A program made the position numbers and the translations under genes. Shown here piece after piece: positions 8,022 to 18,257 of a DNA stretch of 64,000 nt; the stretch's first letter is position 1, and the number at the start of each line of letters is the position of its first letter. Location: the NCBI RefSeq assembly GCF_038900055.1, contig NZ_JBBMQM010000001.1, forward strand, positions 2,170,001-2,234,000, given 5' to 3'. The stretch comes from Henriciella sp. AS95. GTDB lineage: Bacteria; Pseudomonadota; Alphaproteobacteria; Caulobacterales; Hyphomonadaceae. The notes below the pieces were generated by a model. It was not told the DNA's origin, searched no databases, and was given only the letters and a program-made list of their open reading frames with translations.

Positions 8022-8396
8022 ATGACAGAAATTGAACGGTTCGCGCTCGACTATCTGCCCGTCATTCTGTTTTTGGCGCTGGGCGTAATCCTGTCGCTCC
8101 TTTTCATCATTGGCGCAGCGATTCTTGCGCCGTCGAATCCTGACCCTGAGAAGAATTCGGCATATGAGTGCGGCTTCAATGCATTCGACGATGCTCGCAT
8201 GAAGTTCGATGTCCGTTTTTACCTAGTCTCGATCCTGTTCATTATTTTCGACCTGGAAGTCGCTTTCCTGTTTCCGTGGGCGGTCAGCCTCGGGACGATT
8301 GGCGTCTTCGGTTTCTGGTCGATGGTCGTGTTCCTCGGGGTTCTGACTGTAGGCTTTATCTATGAGTGGCGCCGTGGGGCGCTGGAGTGGGAATAA
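8022..8396 (+). CDS. nuoA: NADH-quinone oxidoreductase subunit A
   Basis: First gene of the complex I operon; a small membrane-arm subunit at the junction with the peripheral arm. The 124 residues hold three hydrophobic segments, near residues 12-36, 68-90 and 94-114. The family signature is [20 protein letters not shown] (about residues 48-67), whose loop helps form the quinone-site region. nuoB starts in the stop codon (TAATG), so the two are translationally coupled. Confidence 0.97.
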   Translation: MTEIERFALDYLPVILFLALGVILSLLFIIGAAILAPSNPDPEKNSAYECGFNAFDDARMKFDVRFYLVSILFIIFDLEVAFLFPWAVSLGTIGVFGFWSMVVFLGVLTVGFIYEWRRGALEWE

Positions 8397-8965
8397 TGGC
8401 CGACGATTACAAGCCATACGCACTGGGAGCCGGCCGCGCCGGCGTGGAAGGTGGTCATCAGGTTCGTGCTGATGATCCGTTCTTCGCTGGATTGTCCGAT
8501 CACCTGGCCGACAAAGGCTATTTCACGGCTGCTGCCGATGATCTTATTGCCTGGGCGCGCACCGGTTCTCTGATGTGGATGACGTTTGGTCTGGCGTGCT
8601 GCGCTGTTGAGATGATGCAGGCCGGCAATCCGCGCTACGATCTGGAGCGTTTCGGTATGGCGCCGCGCGGGTCACCCCGTCAGTCCGATGTGATGATTGT
8701 CGCCGGTACGCTTACCAACAAGATGGCGCCAGCCCTGCGCAAAGTTTACGACCAGATGCCGGAGCCGCGCTATGTGGTGTCGATGGGATCGTGCGCGAAT
8801 GGCGGCGGCTACTATCACTATTCATATTCAGTTGTTCGCGGCTGTGACCGGGTCGTTCCTGTCGACATCTATGTGCCGGGCTGTCCTCCGACAGCTGAGG
8901 CGCTGGTCTATGGAATGCTGCAATTGCAGAAGAAGATCCGCCGCGAAGGCTCGATCGAGCGCTAG
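8396..8965 (+). CDS. nuoB: NADH-quinone oxidoreductase subunit B (N2 cluster)
   Basis: Peripheral-arm subunit carrying the terminal 4Fe-4S cluster N2 that reduces quinone; 189 residues. Cluster ligands are visible: the tandem cysteines in LACCAVEMM (near residues 66-67), the cysteine of [18 protein letters not shown], and the cysteine of [11 protein letters not shown]. The ATG at 8396 overlaps the nuoA stop by one base, so I prefer it to an in-frame start at 8366 that would add ten residues inside nuoA. nuoC follows after 17 bases. Confidence 0.97.
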   Translation: MADDYKPYALGAGRAGVEGGHQVRADDPFFAGLSDHLADKGYFTAAADDLIAWARTGSLMWMTFGLACCAVEMMQAGNPRYDLERFGMAPRGSPRQSDVMIVAGTLTNKMAPALRKVYDQMPEPRYVVSMGSCANGGGYYHYSYSVVRGCDRVVPVDIYVPGCPPTAEALVYGMLQLQKKIRREGSIER

Positions 8966-8982
8966 GCGAGAGGGAAAAAGAC

Positions 8983-9600
8983 ATGTCTGAAGCCCTGAAA
9001 GATCTCGGCGCCCACATCAGCGAGATGTGCAGCGACTCGGTGAAGGATTTCCATGTGAAGCATGGGGAGCTGACCATCGTCGCTGAGCGCGATTCCATCC
9101 TGAAGCTCGCGAAGTTTCTCAAGGATGACAATCAGTGCGTTTTCGAAACACTGATCGACATTTGCGGCGTGGACTGGCCAGAGCGCAACCAGCGTTTTGA
9201 TGTTGTCTATCACTTCCTGTCGATGCGCCTCAATCAGCGCGTTCGCGTGAAGATCGCGACGAATGAAGCAACGCCAGTGCCGAGCCTTATTGATCTGCAC
9301 CCAAGTGCAGACTGGTTTGAGCGCGAAGCGTTTGACATGTACGGCATCCGTTTTTCGGGGCATCCGGACCTGCGCCGCATTCTCACCGATTACGGTTTCG
9401 AAGGTTATCCGCTGCGCAAGGACTTCCCGCTCACCGGCTTCGTCGAAGTCCGTTATGACGATCTGGAAAAGCGCGTCGTGAGCGAGCCTGTGACGCTGGT
9501 CCAGGAGTATCGCAATTTCGATTTCCTTTCGCCATGGGAAGGCATGACCAAAGAGCTGCCCGGCGATGAGAAGGCTGAGAAGGAGCAGGCAGATGGCTGA
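8983..9600 (+). CDS. nuoC: NADH-quinone oxidoreductase subunit C
   Basis: Peripheral-arm 30-kDa-type subunit without cofactors, 205 residues. The family motif is [21 protein letters not shown] (about residues 111-133) followed by [12 protein letters not shown] (about 140-152). It is a separate gene here rather than the nuoCD fusion of enterobacteria. A GAGAGGGA-type ribosome-binding site precedes the ATG. nuoD starts 8 bases before its stop. Confidence 0.97.
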   Translation: MSEALKDLGAHISEMCSDSVKDFHVKHGELTIVAERDSILKLAKFLKDDNQCVFETLIDICGVDWPERNQRFDVVYHFLSMRLNQRVRVKIATNEATPVPSLIDLHPSADWFEREAFDMYGIRFSGHPDLRRILTDYGFEGYPLRKDFPLTGFVEVRYDDLEKRVVSEPVTLVQEYRNFDFLSPWEGMTKELPGDEKAEKEQADG

Positions 9601-10792
9601 TGATGCAACGCCTGTTGATGAGCGCAAATTCACGCTGAACTTTGGCCCGCAGCATCCTGCGGCTCACGGTGTTCTGCGCATGATCATGGACCTCGACGGC
9701 GAGGTTGTGGACCGGATCGATAGCCATATCGGACTGCTGCATCGCGGCACCGAAAAGCTGCTGGAATACAAGACGTACCTGCAGGGGCTGCCTTACTTTG
9801 ACCGCCTCGATTACGTGGCGCCGATGAACCAGGAACATGCCTGGTGCCTTGCCATTGAGCGCCTGCTTGAGCTCGAAGTGCCGCGCCGTGCGAAGTTTAT
9901 TCGGGTTCTGTACTCCGAGATGGGGCGCATCCTGTCGCACATGTTGAACATCACGACGCAGGCCATGGACTGCGGCGCGCTTGCTCCCATCACATGGGGT
10001 TTCGAAGAGCGCGAGAAGCTGATGGGCTTTTATGAGCGCGCTTCGGGCTCGCGTATGCACTCGGCTTATTTCCGGCCGGGCGGTGTCCATCAGGACCTGC
10101 CGCAGGATCTGATCGACGATATCATGACGTTCTGTGATGAGTTCCCGGCGGCCCTCAAGAATATTGAAGGCCTGATCACCGAGAACCGCATCTTCAAGCA
10201 GCGCAATGTCGACATTGGTGTTGTGGACGAAAAGACGATCATGGAGTGGGGCTTCTCCGGCGTGATGGTCCGCGGGTCGGGGCTCGCCTGGGACCTGCGC
10301 CGTTCGCAGCCTTATGAAATCTATGACGAAATTCCGGGCGACGTGCTGAAAGTCGTGGTCGGCAATAATGGCGACAATTACGATCGCTATGTCTGCCGCA
10401 TGGACGAGATGCTGATCGCCAATGACATCATGAAGTGGTGCATCGAGAACATGCCGGCTGGCGAGGTCTTGTTGGCTGGCTCAAAAGTGTCGCCGCCACG
10501 CCGCGGCGAGATGAAGCGCTCCATGGAAGCGCTGATCCATCACTTCAAACTTTACACCGAAGGCTTCCACGTGCCGGAAGGCGAAGTCTATGCTGCCGTC
10601 GAAGCGCCGAAAGGCGAGTTCGGTGTGTATCTCGTATCCGACGGGACCAACCGTCCGTACCGCGCCAAGATTCGCGCGCCGGGCTATCCGCATCTCGCGG
10701 CGATGGACCATCTCTGCAAAGGCCACATGCTGGCAGACGTATCGGCCATTCTGGGCTCGCTCGACATCGTGTTTGGGGAGATTGACCGCTAA
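9593..10792 (+). CDS. nuoD: NADH-quinone oxidoreductase subunit D
   Basis: The 49-kDa-type peripheral subunit that forms the quinone pocket with NuoB; 399 residues, the usual length. Motifs include [13 protein letters not shown] (about residues 20-32) with the quinone-binding His, and [25 protein letters not shown]. The C terminus ends [14 protein letters not shown], typical of the family. The ATG at 9593 overlaps the nuoC end by 8 bases; an in-frame start at 9566 adds only basic residues from inside nuoC. The nuoE start overlaps the stop (TAATG). Confidence 0.97.
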   Translation: MADDATPVDERKFTLNFGPQHPAAHGVLRMIMDLDGEVVDRIDSHIGLLHRGTEKLLEYKTYLQGLPYFDRLDYVAPMNQEHAWCLAIERLLELEVPRRAKFIRVLYSEMGRILSHMLNITTQAMDCGALAPITWGFEEREKLMGFYERASGSRMHSAYFRPGGVHQDLPQDLIDDIMTFCDEFPAALKNIEGLITENRIFKQRNVDIGVVDEKTIMEWGFSGVMVRGSGLAWDLRRSQPYEIYDEIPGDVLKVVVGNNGDNYDRYVCRMDEMLIANDIMKWCIENMPAGEVLLAGSKVSPPRRGEMKRSMEALIHHFKLYTEGFHVPEGEVYAAVEAPKGEFGVYLVSDGTNRPYRAKIRAPGYPHLAAMDHLCKGHMLADVSAILGSLDIVFGEIDR

Positions 10793-11919
10793 TGGCGCTT
10801 CGTCGTTTTGATATCGAGGCGGGCGGCGATACCTTCGCCTTCAAGCCCGAGACGGAAGAAAAGATTTCGTTCTGGCGCGGAAAATATCCGGCCGACAAAC
10901 AGCGCTCGGCCGTGATTCCGCTGCTCTGGCTTGCGCAGAAGGACAATGCCGGCTGGCTGTCCGAGCCGGCCATGCGCGAGGTCGCGAACAGGCTGGAAAT
11001 GCCATATATTCGTGTCTACGAGGTCGCGACCTTCTACACGATGTTCCGCCTTCAGCCTGTGGGTAAGCATCACGTCCAGCTGTGTGGCACGACGCCATGT
11101 ATGCTTCGCGGGGCGAATGATCTGAAGAAGGTCTGCGAAAGCAAGATCGGCAAGAAAATGGCCGTTACCGATGACGGTCGGCTCTCGTGGGAAGAGGTCG
11201 AATGCCTTGGTGCCTGCGTGAATGCGCCAATGGTTCAGATCAACGACTACTATTACGAGGATCTGACGCCGGAAAAACTGGAAGAGATTCTAGGCAAACT
11301 GTCGAATGGCGTCGATGTCGCGCCAGGCACGTTTGTCGACCGCATCAATAGCGCGCCCGAGGGCGGGCTGACCTCGCTCGAAGATGAGGCGTGTTTCGAT
11401 GGAAGTCGAAACAACATCACGAGTATTCCGAATTTGCCAGAGGCAACCAAGAGCGAAGCGCCGCCTGCCGAAGCCGCTGGCAAGCCCGACCGCCCGGCCC
11501 CGACCAATGTCGACCGCGAGGAGCCTGAAGAGGAAGAAATCGAGGCGGACCAGGACGTCGTTGCGAAAGAGAATGCTGACGATGATGCACCGGTCGCGAG
11601 CGATGATATCGAAGGCGACCGCCCCGAAGCGGCCAGCGTTGCCGCAGGCGAGGAAGATGATCTCAAGCGCATCAAAGGCATCGGGCCCAAGAATGAGGAC
11701 CAGCTGAACGAGCTGGGCATCTTCAAGTTCGCGCAGATTGCAGCCTGGACTGAAGAGAACGTAAAATGGGTGGAGGGTTATTTGTCCTTCCGCGGCCGCA
11801 TCGCTCGCGAGGACTGGATTGGCCAGGCCAAGACACTCGCAGCAGGTGAAGAGACTGAATTTTCCAAACGGGTTGATGCGGGCGATGTCCCATCGAGCCA
11901 GGAAGAAGGCGAAGACTGA
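10792..11919 (+). CDS. nuoE: NADH-quinone oxidoreductase subunit E with long C-terminal extension
   Basis: The 24-kDa-type thioredoxin-fold subunit of the NADH module with a 2Fe-2S cluster (N1a). Cysteines C98, C103, C138 and C142 are the expected ligands. At 375 residues it is about twice the length of a minimal NuoE. Residues from about 210 to 288 form an acidic, Pro/Ala/Glu/Asp-rich linker. Residues about 290-350 look like a helix-hairpin-helix domain ([20 protein letters not shown]). Such extended NuoE proteins are known in alphaproteobacteria; the role of the extra domain is not clear. It is coupled to nuoD (TAATG) and to nuoF (TGATG). Confidence 0.95.
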   Translation: MALRRFDIEAGGDTFAFKPETEEKISFWRGKYPADKQRSAVIPLLWLAQKDNAGWLSEPAMREVANRLEMPYIRVYEVATFYTMFRLQPVGKHHVQLCGTTPCMLRGANDLKKVCESKIGKKMAVTDDGRLSWEEVECLGACVNAPMVQINDYYYEDLTPEKLEEILGKLSNGVDVAPGTFVDRINSAPEGGLTSLEDEACFDGSRNNITSIPNLPEATKSEAPPAEAAGKPDRPAPTNVDREEPEEEEIEADQDVVAKENADDDAPVASDDIEGDRPEAASVAAGEEDDLKRIKGIGPKNEDQLNELGIFKFAQIAAWTEENVKWVEGYLSFRGRIAREDWIGQAKTLAAGEETEFSKRVDAGDVPSSQEEGED

Positions 11920-13223
11920 TGCTACAGGACAAGGATCGGATTTTCACGAACCTCTACGGCGTCCATTCGCCGGATCTTGAGGAAGCAAAGAAGCGCGGCG
12001 CGTGGCACCTGACGCGTGAGATGCTGCAACAGACGCCAGAATGGATCTGCGATCAGATCAAGGCGTCCGGTCTTCGCGGACGTGGCGGCGCCGGCTTCCC
12101 GACGGGTCTGAAATGGACCTTCATGCCGAAGGAAGTTCGCGACCGTCCACACTACCTCGTTGTAAACGCTGATGAATCGGAACCCGGCACCTGTAAGGAT
12201 CGGGAGATCATGCGCCATGATCCACACTTGTTGATCGAGGGCTGCATGGTCGCGTCATACGCAATGCGGGCGAATGCCTGCTACGTCTATCTGCGCGGCG
12301 AATATATTGCTGAACGGGAAGCGCTCGAGAAGGCCGTCAAAGAGGCCTACGAGGCTGGTCTGATCGGCAAGAACAACAAGAATGGCTGGGATTTCGATCT
12401 CTATGTCCACCACGGCGCCGGTGCGTATATCTGCGGTGAAGAGACGGCCCTTCTGGAAAGCCTTGAAGGCAAGAAAGGTCAACCCCGTCTGAAGCCGCCA
12501 TTCCCGGCCAATGCCGGGCTCTATGGTTGCCCGACAACCGTCAACAATGTTGAGTCGATTGCTGTCGCTCCAACAATTCTGCGCCGCGGCGCCGAGTGGT
12601 TTGCAGGCTTCGGTCGCCCGAACAATACGGGCACCAAGCTGTTTTGTATCTCCGGGCACGTGAACAAGCCGTGCAATGTTGAAGAAGAGATGTCGATCAC
12701 CTTCAAGGATCTCATCGAGACCCATTGCGGCGGCATCCGGGGTGGCTGGGACAACCTCAAGGCTGTCATTCCGGGCGGATCATCGGTGCCAATGGTGCCG
12801 GCTGAGCAGATCCTGGACGCGTATATGGACTTCGACACGCTACGCGACCTCAAGTCAGGTCTCGGTACGGCGGCCGTGATTGTCATGGACAAATCCACAG
12901 ACCTGATCCAGGCGATCGCGCGGATCTCATACTTCTACAAGCATGAGAGCTGCGGCCAGTGTACGCCGTGCCGGGAAGGCACCGGCTGGATGTGGCGCGT
13001 GCTGGAGCGGATGGCCAAGGGCGTTGCTGAGCACGGTGAGATCGACATGCTGCTCGACGTGTCGCACCAGATTGAGGGCCACACGATTTGCGCACTCGGC
13101 GATGCGGCGGCCTGGCCCGTGCAGGGCCTGATTCGTCACTTCCGTCATGAAATCGAAGATCGCATCACCCAGTACCGGGCGCCGCGCGCGCTGGTGCAGG
13201 GCAATGTGGTTGCGGCTGAGTAG
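11919..13223 (+). CDS. nuoF: NADH-quinone oxidoreductase subunit F (FMN/NADH binding)
   Basis: The 51-kDa-type subunit that oxidises NADH through FMN; 434 residues. The nucleotide/FMN-binding region reads [16 protein letters not shown] (about residues 52-67), followed by [15 protein letters not shown] and [16 protein letters not shown] (about 168-183). The N3 4Fe-4S cluster motif is [15 protein letters not shown] (about 345-359), with a fourth cysteine in [16 protein letters not shown]. Fully canonical. It is followed by a small membrane-protein gene instead of directly by nuoG. Confidence 0.97.
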   Translation: MLQDKDRIFTNLYGVHSPDLEEAKKRGAWHLTREMLQQTPEWICDQIKASGLRGRGGAGFPTGLKWTFMPKEVRDRPHYLVVNADESEPGTCKDREIMRHDPHLLIEGCMVASYAMRANACYVYLRGEYIAEREALEKAVKEAYEAGLIGKNNKNGWDFDLYVHHGAGAYICGEETALLESLEGKKGQPRLKPPFPANAGLYGCPTTVNNVESIAVAPTILRRGAEWFAGFGRPNNTGTKLFCISGHVNKPCNVEEEMSITFKDLIETHCGGIRGGWDNLKAVIPGGSSVPMVPAEQILDAYMDFDTLRDLKSGLGTAAVIVMDKSTDLIQAIARISYFYKHESCGQCTPCREGTGWMWRVLERMAKGVAEHGEIDMLLDVSHQIEGHTICALGDAAAWPVQGLIRHFRHEIEDRITQYRAPRALVQGNVVAAE

Positions 13224-13238
13224 CGGGGCAGGGCTGGG

Positions 13239-13619
13239 ATGGATCTGACGCGCAATATTATCACCGCCATCTGGTGTGCTGTGATTATCGGGACGAATGT
13301 GTTCGGCCTGATTGTCCTGTCGCAGGTGGTCGGTATGAATGCGCTGCTGTCGCCTGGCTTGTTGCTGCCTGTCGTCAAGATGGCGTTGATGGCGGGCTTC
13401 GGACTGCTGGCACTGGTGTCGACGAAGTATCTCTGGTTCGTGCTGGCGGTCGCCGTTATGGCGCTGCTCCTGGGACTGACCTACGACATTTTTATACAGC
13501 GTATGTGGCGTTCGTCCGGTATGCTCGGCGCCCTCGCGACAATTATTCCGACCTATCTCCTCGCGCGGTGGAACACCGCTGCGCGCAAAACGAATTTCAA
13601 TCCCGTGAAAGAGTTCTGA
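13239..13619 (+). CDS. Uncharacterised four-helix membrane protein inside the nuo operon
   Basis: I do not recognise this 126-residue protein. It has four hydrophobic segments, near residues 7-31, 36-60, 63-85 and 92-110, and a short basic C-terminal tail ending KTNFNPVKEF. There are no cysteines suited to a cofactor and no charged residues typical of the proton channels. It sits 15 bases after nuoF, and nuoG begins three bases after its stop, so it is certainly co-transcribed with complex I. It could be an assembly factor, a lineage-specific accessory subunit, or an inserted unrelated gene. The uninterrupted coding frame, the ATG preceded by GGGGCAGGGCTGGG, and codon use like the neighbours argue that it is real. 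Confidence 0.8.
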   Translation: MDLTRNIITAIWCAVIIGTNVFGLIVLSQVVGMNALLSPGLLLPVVKMALMAGFGLLALVSTKYLWFVLAVAVMALLLGLTYDIFIQRMWRSSGMLGALATIIPTYLLARWNTAARKTNFNPVKEF

Positions 13620-13622
13620 TTC

Positions 13623-15722
13623 ATGGCTGATGATCTGTTCAAACTGAATATCGACGGTAAGGACATTGAGGTCCCGAAGTCCTACACGCTTATGCAGGCG
13701 TGCGAGGAAGCGGGCGCCGAGATTCCACGCTTCTGTTACCATGAGCGACTATCGGTCGCCGGTAATTGCCGTATGTGTCTTGTCCAATGGAAGGGCGCGC
13801 CGAAGCCGATTGCGAGCTGCGCCCAGACCGTTGGCGAGATGCGGATGAACCCTGACGGCACGCCACCGAACATTCTCACTTCAGGTGATTATGTTGAAAA
13901 GGCGCGCAACGGCGTCATGGAGTTCCTGCTGATCAACCACCCGCTGGACTGCCCGATCTGTGACCAGGGCGGCGAATGCGACCTGCAGGATCAGGCGATG
14001 GCTTATGGCCGGTCGGGCTCGCGCTACGACCTCAACAAGCGCGCGGTGGAAAACAAATATATGGGGCCGCTGGTCAAGACGATCATGACGCGCTGCATTC
14101 AGTGTACGCGCTGTGTCCGCTTTGCTGCCGAGGTCGCAGGCGTTGAGGAAATCGGCATGATTTCCCGCGGTGAAGACGCTGAAATCACGACATATCTTGA
14201 GGAGTCTCTCACCTCAGAGCTTTCCGGCAATGTGATTGACCTCTGCCCGGTCGGCGCGCTGACGTCGAAGCCGTATGCTTACAATGCGCGCCCATGGGAG
14301 CTGCGCAAGACCGAATCGATCGACGTCATGGACGCGCTCGGCTCGGCGATCCGAATTGATGCCAAAGGGGATGCGGTCATGCGCATCATGCCGATCATCA
14401 ACGAGGAAGTGAATGAAGAGTGGCTTTCCGATAAGTCGCGGTTCATCTGGGACGGTCTCGGCCGTCAGCGCCTCGACAAACCGTATATCCGCGAGAACGG
14501 TAAGCTGCGTCCGGCAAGCTGGAGCGAAGCGCTGTCGGCAACCGCAGACCTGTTGAAGGGTGACGCGTCGAAGATCGGCATGATTGCTGGCGATCTCATC
14601 GAAGTTGAGCAAGCCAAAGCGGCGCTGGATCTGGCGCGCAATCTCGGTATTCAGTCGACGGATTGCCGCCCTGCGGGCGCAAAATATGGCACAGATTCAG
14701 TGCGTGAGCGCTACATTCTGAACCCGACCTTGATGGGTGTGGAAGAAGCCGATGCGTTGCTCCTGATTGGTGTGAACCCGCGCGTCGAAGCGGCCGTCTG
14801 GAATGCGCGTATCCGGAAGGCCTGGCTGTGGAATGATCTGAAGGTTGGTGTCGTCGGTGAGCCGGTCGACCTGACTTACGATTATGAGCACCTCGGTTCA
14901 GCGGCAGACAGTCTGACCGGTCTCTATGGTCGCGACAGCACCTTTATGGAGTCGTTCCGCAAGGCGAAGCGGCCGATGGTCGTTGTTGGTGAGCAGGCAC
15001 TGCTCGGCGATGCGGGGCTCGACGTGTTGAACGCAGCGCACGGTCTGGCACTGGAAGCATCCGCCATCAGTGAAGACTGGAGCGGATTTGGCGTGCTTCA
15101 CAACGCAGCTGGCCGTGTTGGCGCGCTCGATGTCGGTTTTGTGCCTGGCGAAGGCGGCGCAGACACTGCTGCCATGTTGTCCGGCGGCGTCGACACGCTG
15201 GTTCTTCTTGGGGCGGATGAGCTTGATCTATCTGGCCTCGGCGACACAAAGACGATCTATGTCGGTCACCATGGCGACGCGGGCGCGGCGAAAGCCGATA
15301 TCATTCTTCCCTGCGCGGCATACTCTGAAATTGACGCGACCTACGTGAATACAGAAGGCCGCGTACAGATGACGAGCCAGGCCGTGCAGCCAAAAGGCGA
15401 GGCCAAGGATGGCTGGGCAATCTTCCGCGCCCTGTCGGACTCGGTCGGCAAAACGCTCGCTTACGATTCGGCGGCTGAACTTCGGGAAATCCTGCGCGAG
15501 CAGAATTCTGTGTTTGCAGGCCACGGATTCGCCCCAGGCACAGCCGGTCATACGGCGCTGAGCGAACCGCCCGCCAAACCGGAAGGCCTTGAAAAAGCGC
15601 GTCCTTTTGAAGCGCCTTTTGCGGATTTCTACCTGACGAACCCGATTGCCCGGGCTTCCAAGACAATGGCTGAGTGCTCGCTGATGAAGCGTGGCCTTGA
15701 AACGCCGGTAGCAGCGGAGTAG
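13623..15722 (+). CDS. nuoG: NADH-quinone oxidoreductase subunit G
   Basis: The 75-kDa-type subunit carrying the N1b, N4 and N5 clusters; 699 residues. The N-terminal 2Fe-2S ferredoxin domain has ligands in RFCYHERLSVAGNCRMCLV (about residues 35-53) and a later ASCAQT. The His-Cys3 N5 motif is HPLDCPICDQGGECDLQ (about 105-121), and the N4 motif is CIQCTRCVRFAAEV (about 157-170) with a distant DLCPVGAL. The C-terminal half is a degenerate molybdopterin-oxidoreductase fold. Length and order are normal for the alphaproteobacterial/mitochondrial type. Confidence 0.97.
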   Translation: MADDLFKLNIDGKDIEVPKSYTLMQACEEAGAEIPRFCYHERLSVAGNCRMCLVQWKGAPKPIASCAQTVGEMRMNPDGTPPNILTSGDYVEKARNGVMEFLLINHPLDCPICDQGGECDLQDQAMAYGRSGSRYDLNKRAVENKYMGPLVKTIMTRCIQCTRCVRFAAEVAGVEEIGMISRGEDAEITTYLEESLTSELSGNVIDLCPVGALTSKPYAYNARPWELRKTESIDVMDALGSAIRIDAKGDAVMRIMPIINEEVNEEWLSDKSRFIWDGLGRQRLDKPYIRENGKLRPASWSEALSATADLLKGDASKIGMIAGDLIEVEQAKAALDLARNLGIQSTDCRPAGAKYGTDSVRERYILNPTLMGVEEADALLLIGVNPRVEAAVWNARIRKAWLWNDLKVGVVGEPVDLTYDYEHLGSAADSLTGLYGRDSTFMESFRKAKRPMVVVGEQALLGDAGLDVLNAAHGLALEASAISEDWSGFGVLHNAAGRVGALDVGFVPGEGGADTAAMLSGGVDTLVLLGADELDLSGLGDTKTIYVGHHGDAGAAKADIILPCAAYSEIDATYVNTEGRVQMTSQAVQPKGEAKDGWAIFRALSDSVGKTLAYDSAAELREILREQNSVFAGHGFAPGTAGHTALSEPPAKPEGLEKARPFEAPFADFYLTNPIARASKTMAECSLMKRGLETPVAAE

Positions 15723-15731
15723 GCGAGCGCC

Positions 15732-16808
15732 ATGAGTGCATTCATCCAGGAACATGGACTGCTTTTTGGCTGGCTGACAGTGATCAGCCAGATATTGCTG
15801 TTCACGGTCGTGCTTCTGCTGTCGCTGGCCTTCCTGCTGCTGATGGACCGCAAGGTCTGGGCAGCGGTGATGATGCGCAAAGGCCCGAACGTGGTTGGCC
15901 CGTTCGGCCTGCTGCAGAGCTTTGCAGATTTCGGGAAATTCCTTCTCAAGGAAATCATTATCCCTGCGGGTGCGAACAAGACGGTCTTCCTGCTCGCGCC
16001 GATCCTGTCTCTGACGTTGGCATTCGCGTCCTGGGCCGTGATCCCGGTTGCGCCAGGCTGGGTCGTTTCCGACCTCAATGTCGGCATCCTCTACCTGTTC
16101 GCGATCTCGTCGCTTGGTGTTTACGGCATCATCATGGGCGGCTGGGCATCCAACTCGAAATATCCATTTCTCGGATCGCTCCGGTCTGCAGCGCAGATGG
16201 TGTCATATGAAGTCTCGATTGGTTTCATCATCATCACCGTGATCCTGCTCGTTGGCTCGATGAACCTGTCTGAGATCGTCAATAACCAGTCAGGTGGCTT
16301 CTGGACGTGGCACGTCTTCAGCTTCAATCACATCATCCTCTTCCCGGTTATGGTGGTGATGTTTGTGATGTTCTTTGTCTCGGCCTTGGCTGAAACAAAC
16401 CGGCCGCCATTTGACTTGCCGGAAGCAGAATCCGAACTCGTTGCCGGCTATCAGGTCGAGTATTCGTCAACGCCATACCTGCTCTTCATGATCGGTGAAT
16501 ATCTCAACATCGTTCTGATGTGCGCCATGATGACCATCCTGTTCCTGGGTGGATGGCATGGACCAATTGCGATGGGTGAGGACTTTGTCGCCAATTTCCC
16601 GCTCTGGCTCGTCAATCTTGGTCATCTGGCCTGGTTCATGGCGAAGATTGTTTTCTTCTTCTTCCTCTTCGCGCTGGTGAAAGCCGTCGTTCCGCGTTAC
16701 CGGTACGACCAGCTGATGCGGCTTGGCTGGAAGATCTTTCTGCCGACGTCACTCGTCGCTGTCTTCATTGTCGCGGGATATGTTGTTTATGCGGGAGTCC
16801 AGTCATGA
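15732..16808 (+). CDS. nuoH: NADH-quinone oxidoreductase subunit H
   Basis: Membrane-arm subunit at the quinone entry, 358 residues with about eight transmembrane helices. Family signatures are [21 protein letters not shown] (about residues 36-56) and the conserved acidic loop [21 protein letters not shown] (about 219-239). It follows nuoG by nine bases and overlaps nuoI by four (ATGA). Confidence 0.97.
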   Translation: MSAFIQEHGLLFGWLTVISQILLFTVVLLLSLAFLLLMDRKVWAAVMMRKGPNVVGPFGLLQSFADFGKFLLKEIIIPAGANKTVFLLAPILSLTLAFASWAVIPVAPGWVVSDLNVGILYLFAISSLGVYGIIMGGWASNSKYPFLGSLRSAAQMVSYEVSIGFIIITVILLVGSMNLSEIVNNQSGGFWTWHVFSFNHIILFPVMVVMFVMFFVSALAETNRPPFDLPEAESELVAGYQVEYSSTPYLLFMIGEYLNIVLMCAMMTILFLGGWHGPIAMGEDFVANFPLWLVNLGHLAWFMAKIVFFFFLFALVKAVVPRYRYDQLMRLGWKIFLPTSLVAVFIVAGYVVYAGVQS

Positions 16809-17290
16809 GCCTCGTTCAAACCATTCGCGGCGCGCTGCTAACTGATTTCTTCAGCGCCTTTGGCCTTGGCCTTCGTGAGATGTTCCGCCGCAAGGCGACG
16901 AACAATTACCCGTTCGAGAAAAACCCGCTGAGCCCGCGCTTTCGCGGCGAGCATGCGCTGCGTCGTTATCCCAATGGCGAAGAGCGCTGCATCGCCTGTA
17001 AGCTGTGTGAGGCGATCTGTCCGGCGCAGGCCATCACGATTGAGGCCGAGCCGCGCGAAGACGGGTCTCGCCGCACCACGCGCTATGACATCGACATGGT
17101 GAAATGCATCTATTGCGGCTTCTGTCAGGAAGCCTGCCCAGTGGACGCCATTGTCGAGGGGCCGAATTTCGAATTCGCGACGGAAACGCGCGAAGAACTT
17201 TACTACGACAAAGAGAGACTGCTTGCGAACGGAGATCGCTGGGAACGGCTGATCGCACGCAATCTCGAACTCGACGCGCCGTACCGCTAG
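16805..17290 (+). CDS. nuoI: NADH-quinone oxidoreductase subunit I (two 4Fe-4S clusters)
   Basis: Ferredoxin-like peripheral subunit carrying N6a and N6b; 161 residues. Two CxxCxxCxxxCP motifs are plain: [16 protein letters not shown] (about residues 61-76) and [16 protein letters not shown] (about 100-115). The start overlaps the end of nuoH (ATGA). The 40-base gap to nuoJ is the longest within the operon after nuoI; no terminator is visible in it. Confidence 0.97.
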   Translation: MSLVQTIRGALLTDFFSAFGLGLREMFRRKATNNYPFEKNPLSPRFRGEHALRRYPNGEERCIACKLCEAICPAQAITIEAEPREDGSRRTTRYDIDMVKCIYCGFCQEACPVDAIVEGPNFEFATETREELYYDKERLLANGDRWERLIARNLELDAPYR

Positions 17291-17330
17291 GGCGGTGCAG
17301 ATTTAGGATTTTGGCGGCACTGCCGCTGCA

Positions 17331-17939
17331 ATGATTGGGGCTGACCCGGTGGAACTGATTGCCTTTTACATATTGGCGGCCATCGTCACGATTTCCGCTA
17401 TCGCGGTGATCGCGGCCAAGAACCCGGTGCACTCGGTGCTCTGGCTGATCCTTACTTTCTTTACGTCGGCCGGGCTGCTCGTCCTGATCGGGGCGGAATT
17501 TCTCGCCATGTTGCTGGTCGTCGTCTATGTCGGCGCGGTTGCCGTGCTGTTCCTGTTCGTTGTGATGATGCTCGACGTGGACTTTGTTGAGCTGAAGCAG
17601 GGCTTCCTCGGCTATCTGCCGTTTGGCGTCCTGATGGGGATTGCCTTCATTGCCGAGATCGCGCTGGCGACCTTTGCGCGTGGCGGCGGCAACGACAATT
17701 TCAATCCGTATCCTGGCGCCGAGACGAATGCCGAGGCGATTGGCCAGGTCATGTACACCGATTACCTGCTGCTCTTTCAGCTGTCGGGCATCATCCTGCT
17801 GGTCGCCATGATCGGCGCCATTGTGCTGACGCTTCGTCATCGCCCGCACGTCAAACGACAGAATATCGCGAAGCAGACCGCGCGCCGCCGCAAGGATGCG
17901 ACGCGTCAGCTGGACGTCAAATCGGGCGAGGGGCTGTAG
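17331..17939 (+). CDS. nuoJ: NADH-quinone oxidoreductase subunit J
   Basis: Membrane-arm subunit, 202 residues with five hydrophobic segments in the N-terminal 180. [18 protein letters not shown] (about residues 64-81) is the conserved helix of the family that helps couple quinone chemistry to proton movement. The C-terminal tail is basic ([12 protein letters not shown]). An internal GTG nine bases into the gene gives a shorter product, but the ATG at 17331 is adequate. It lies two bases upstream of nuoK. Confidence 0.95.
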   Translation: MIGADPVELIAFYILAAIVTISAIAVIAAKNPVHSVLWLILTFFTSAGLLVLIGAEFLAMLLVVVYVGAVAVLFLFVVMMLDVDFVELKQGFLGYLPFGVLMGIAFIAEIALATFARGGGNDNFNPYPGAETNAEAIGQVMYTDYLLLFQLSGIILLVAMIGAIVLTLRHRPHVKRQNIAKQTARRRKDATRQLDVKSGEGL

Positions 17940-17941
17940 CC

Positions 17942-18250
17942 ATGGATATTACCGTCAATCACTTCCTGGCCGTTTCGGCAGTGCTGTTCACGACAGGCGT
18001 CGTCGGCATCTTTGTGAACCGTAAGAACATTATCGTCATCCTGATGGCGATCGAGCTGATCCTGCTTTCGGTCAATCTGAACCTGGTGGCATTCTCTGTT
18101 TTCTCCGGCACGATCACCGGGCAGATCTTTGCCATGCTTGTACTGACTGTCGCGGCCGCTGAGGCCGCCGTGGGGCTTGCGATCCTGGTGGTCTACTTCC
18201 GCAATCGCGGCGATATCGCCGTCGAGAGCGTGGATCTGATGAAGGGCTGA
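17942..18250 (+). CDS. nuoK: NADH-quinone oxidoreductase subunit K
   Basis: Three-helix membrane-arm subunit (102 residues) of the Mrp/antiporter-associated family. Conserved membrane glutamates lie in the helix [18 protein letters not shown] (about residues 36-53) and in [18 protein letters not shown] (about 71-88). The length is typical. It starts two bases after nuoJ and ends seven before nuoL. Confidence 0.97.
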   Translation: MDITVNHFLAVSAVLFTTGVVGIFVNRKNIIVILMAIELILLSVNLNLVAFSVFSGTITGQIFAMLVLTVAAAEAAVGLAILVVYFRNRGDIAVESVDLMKG

Positions 18251-18257
18251 CCCAGAC

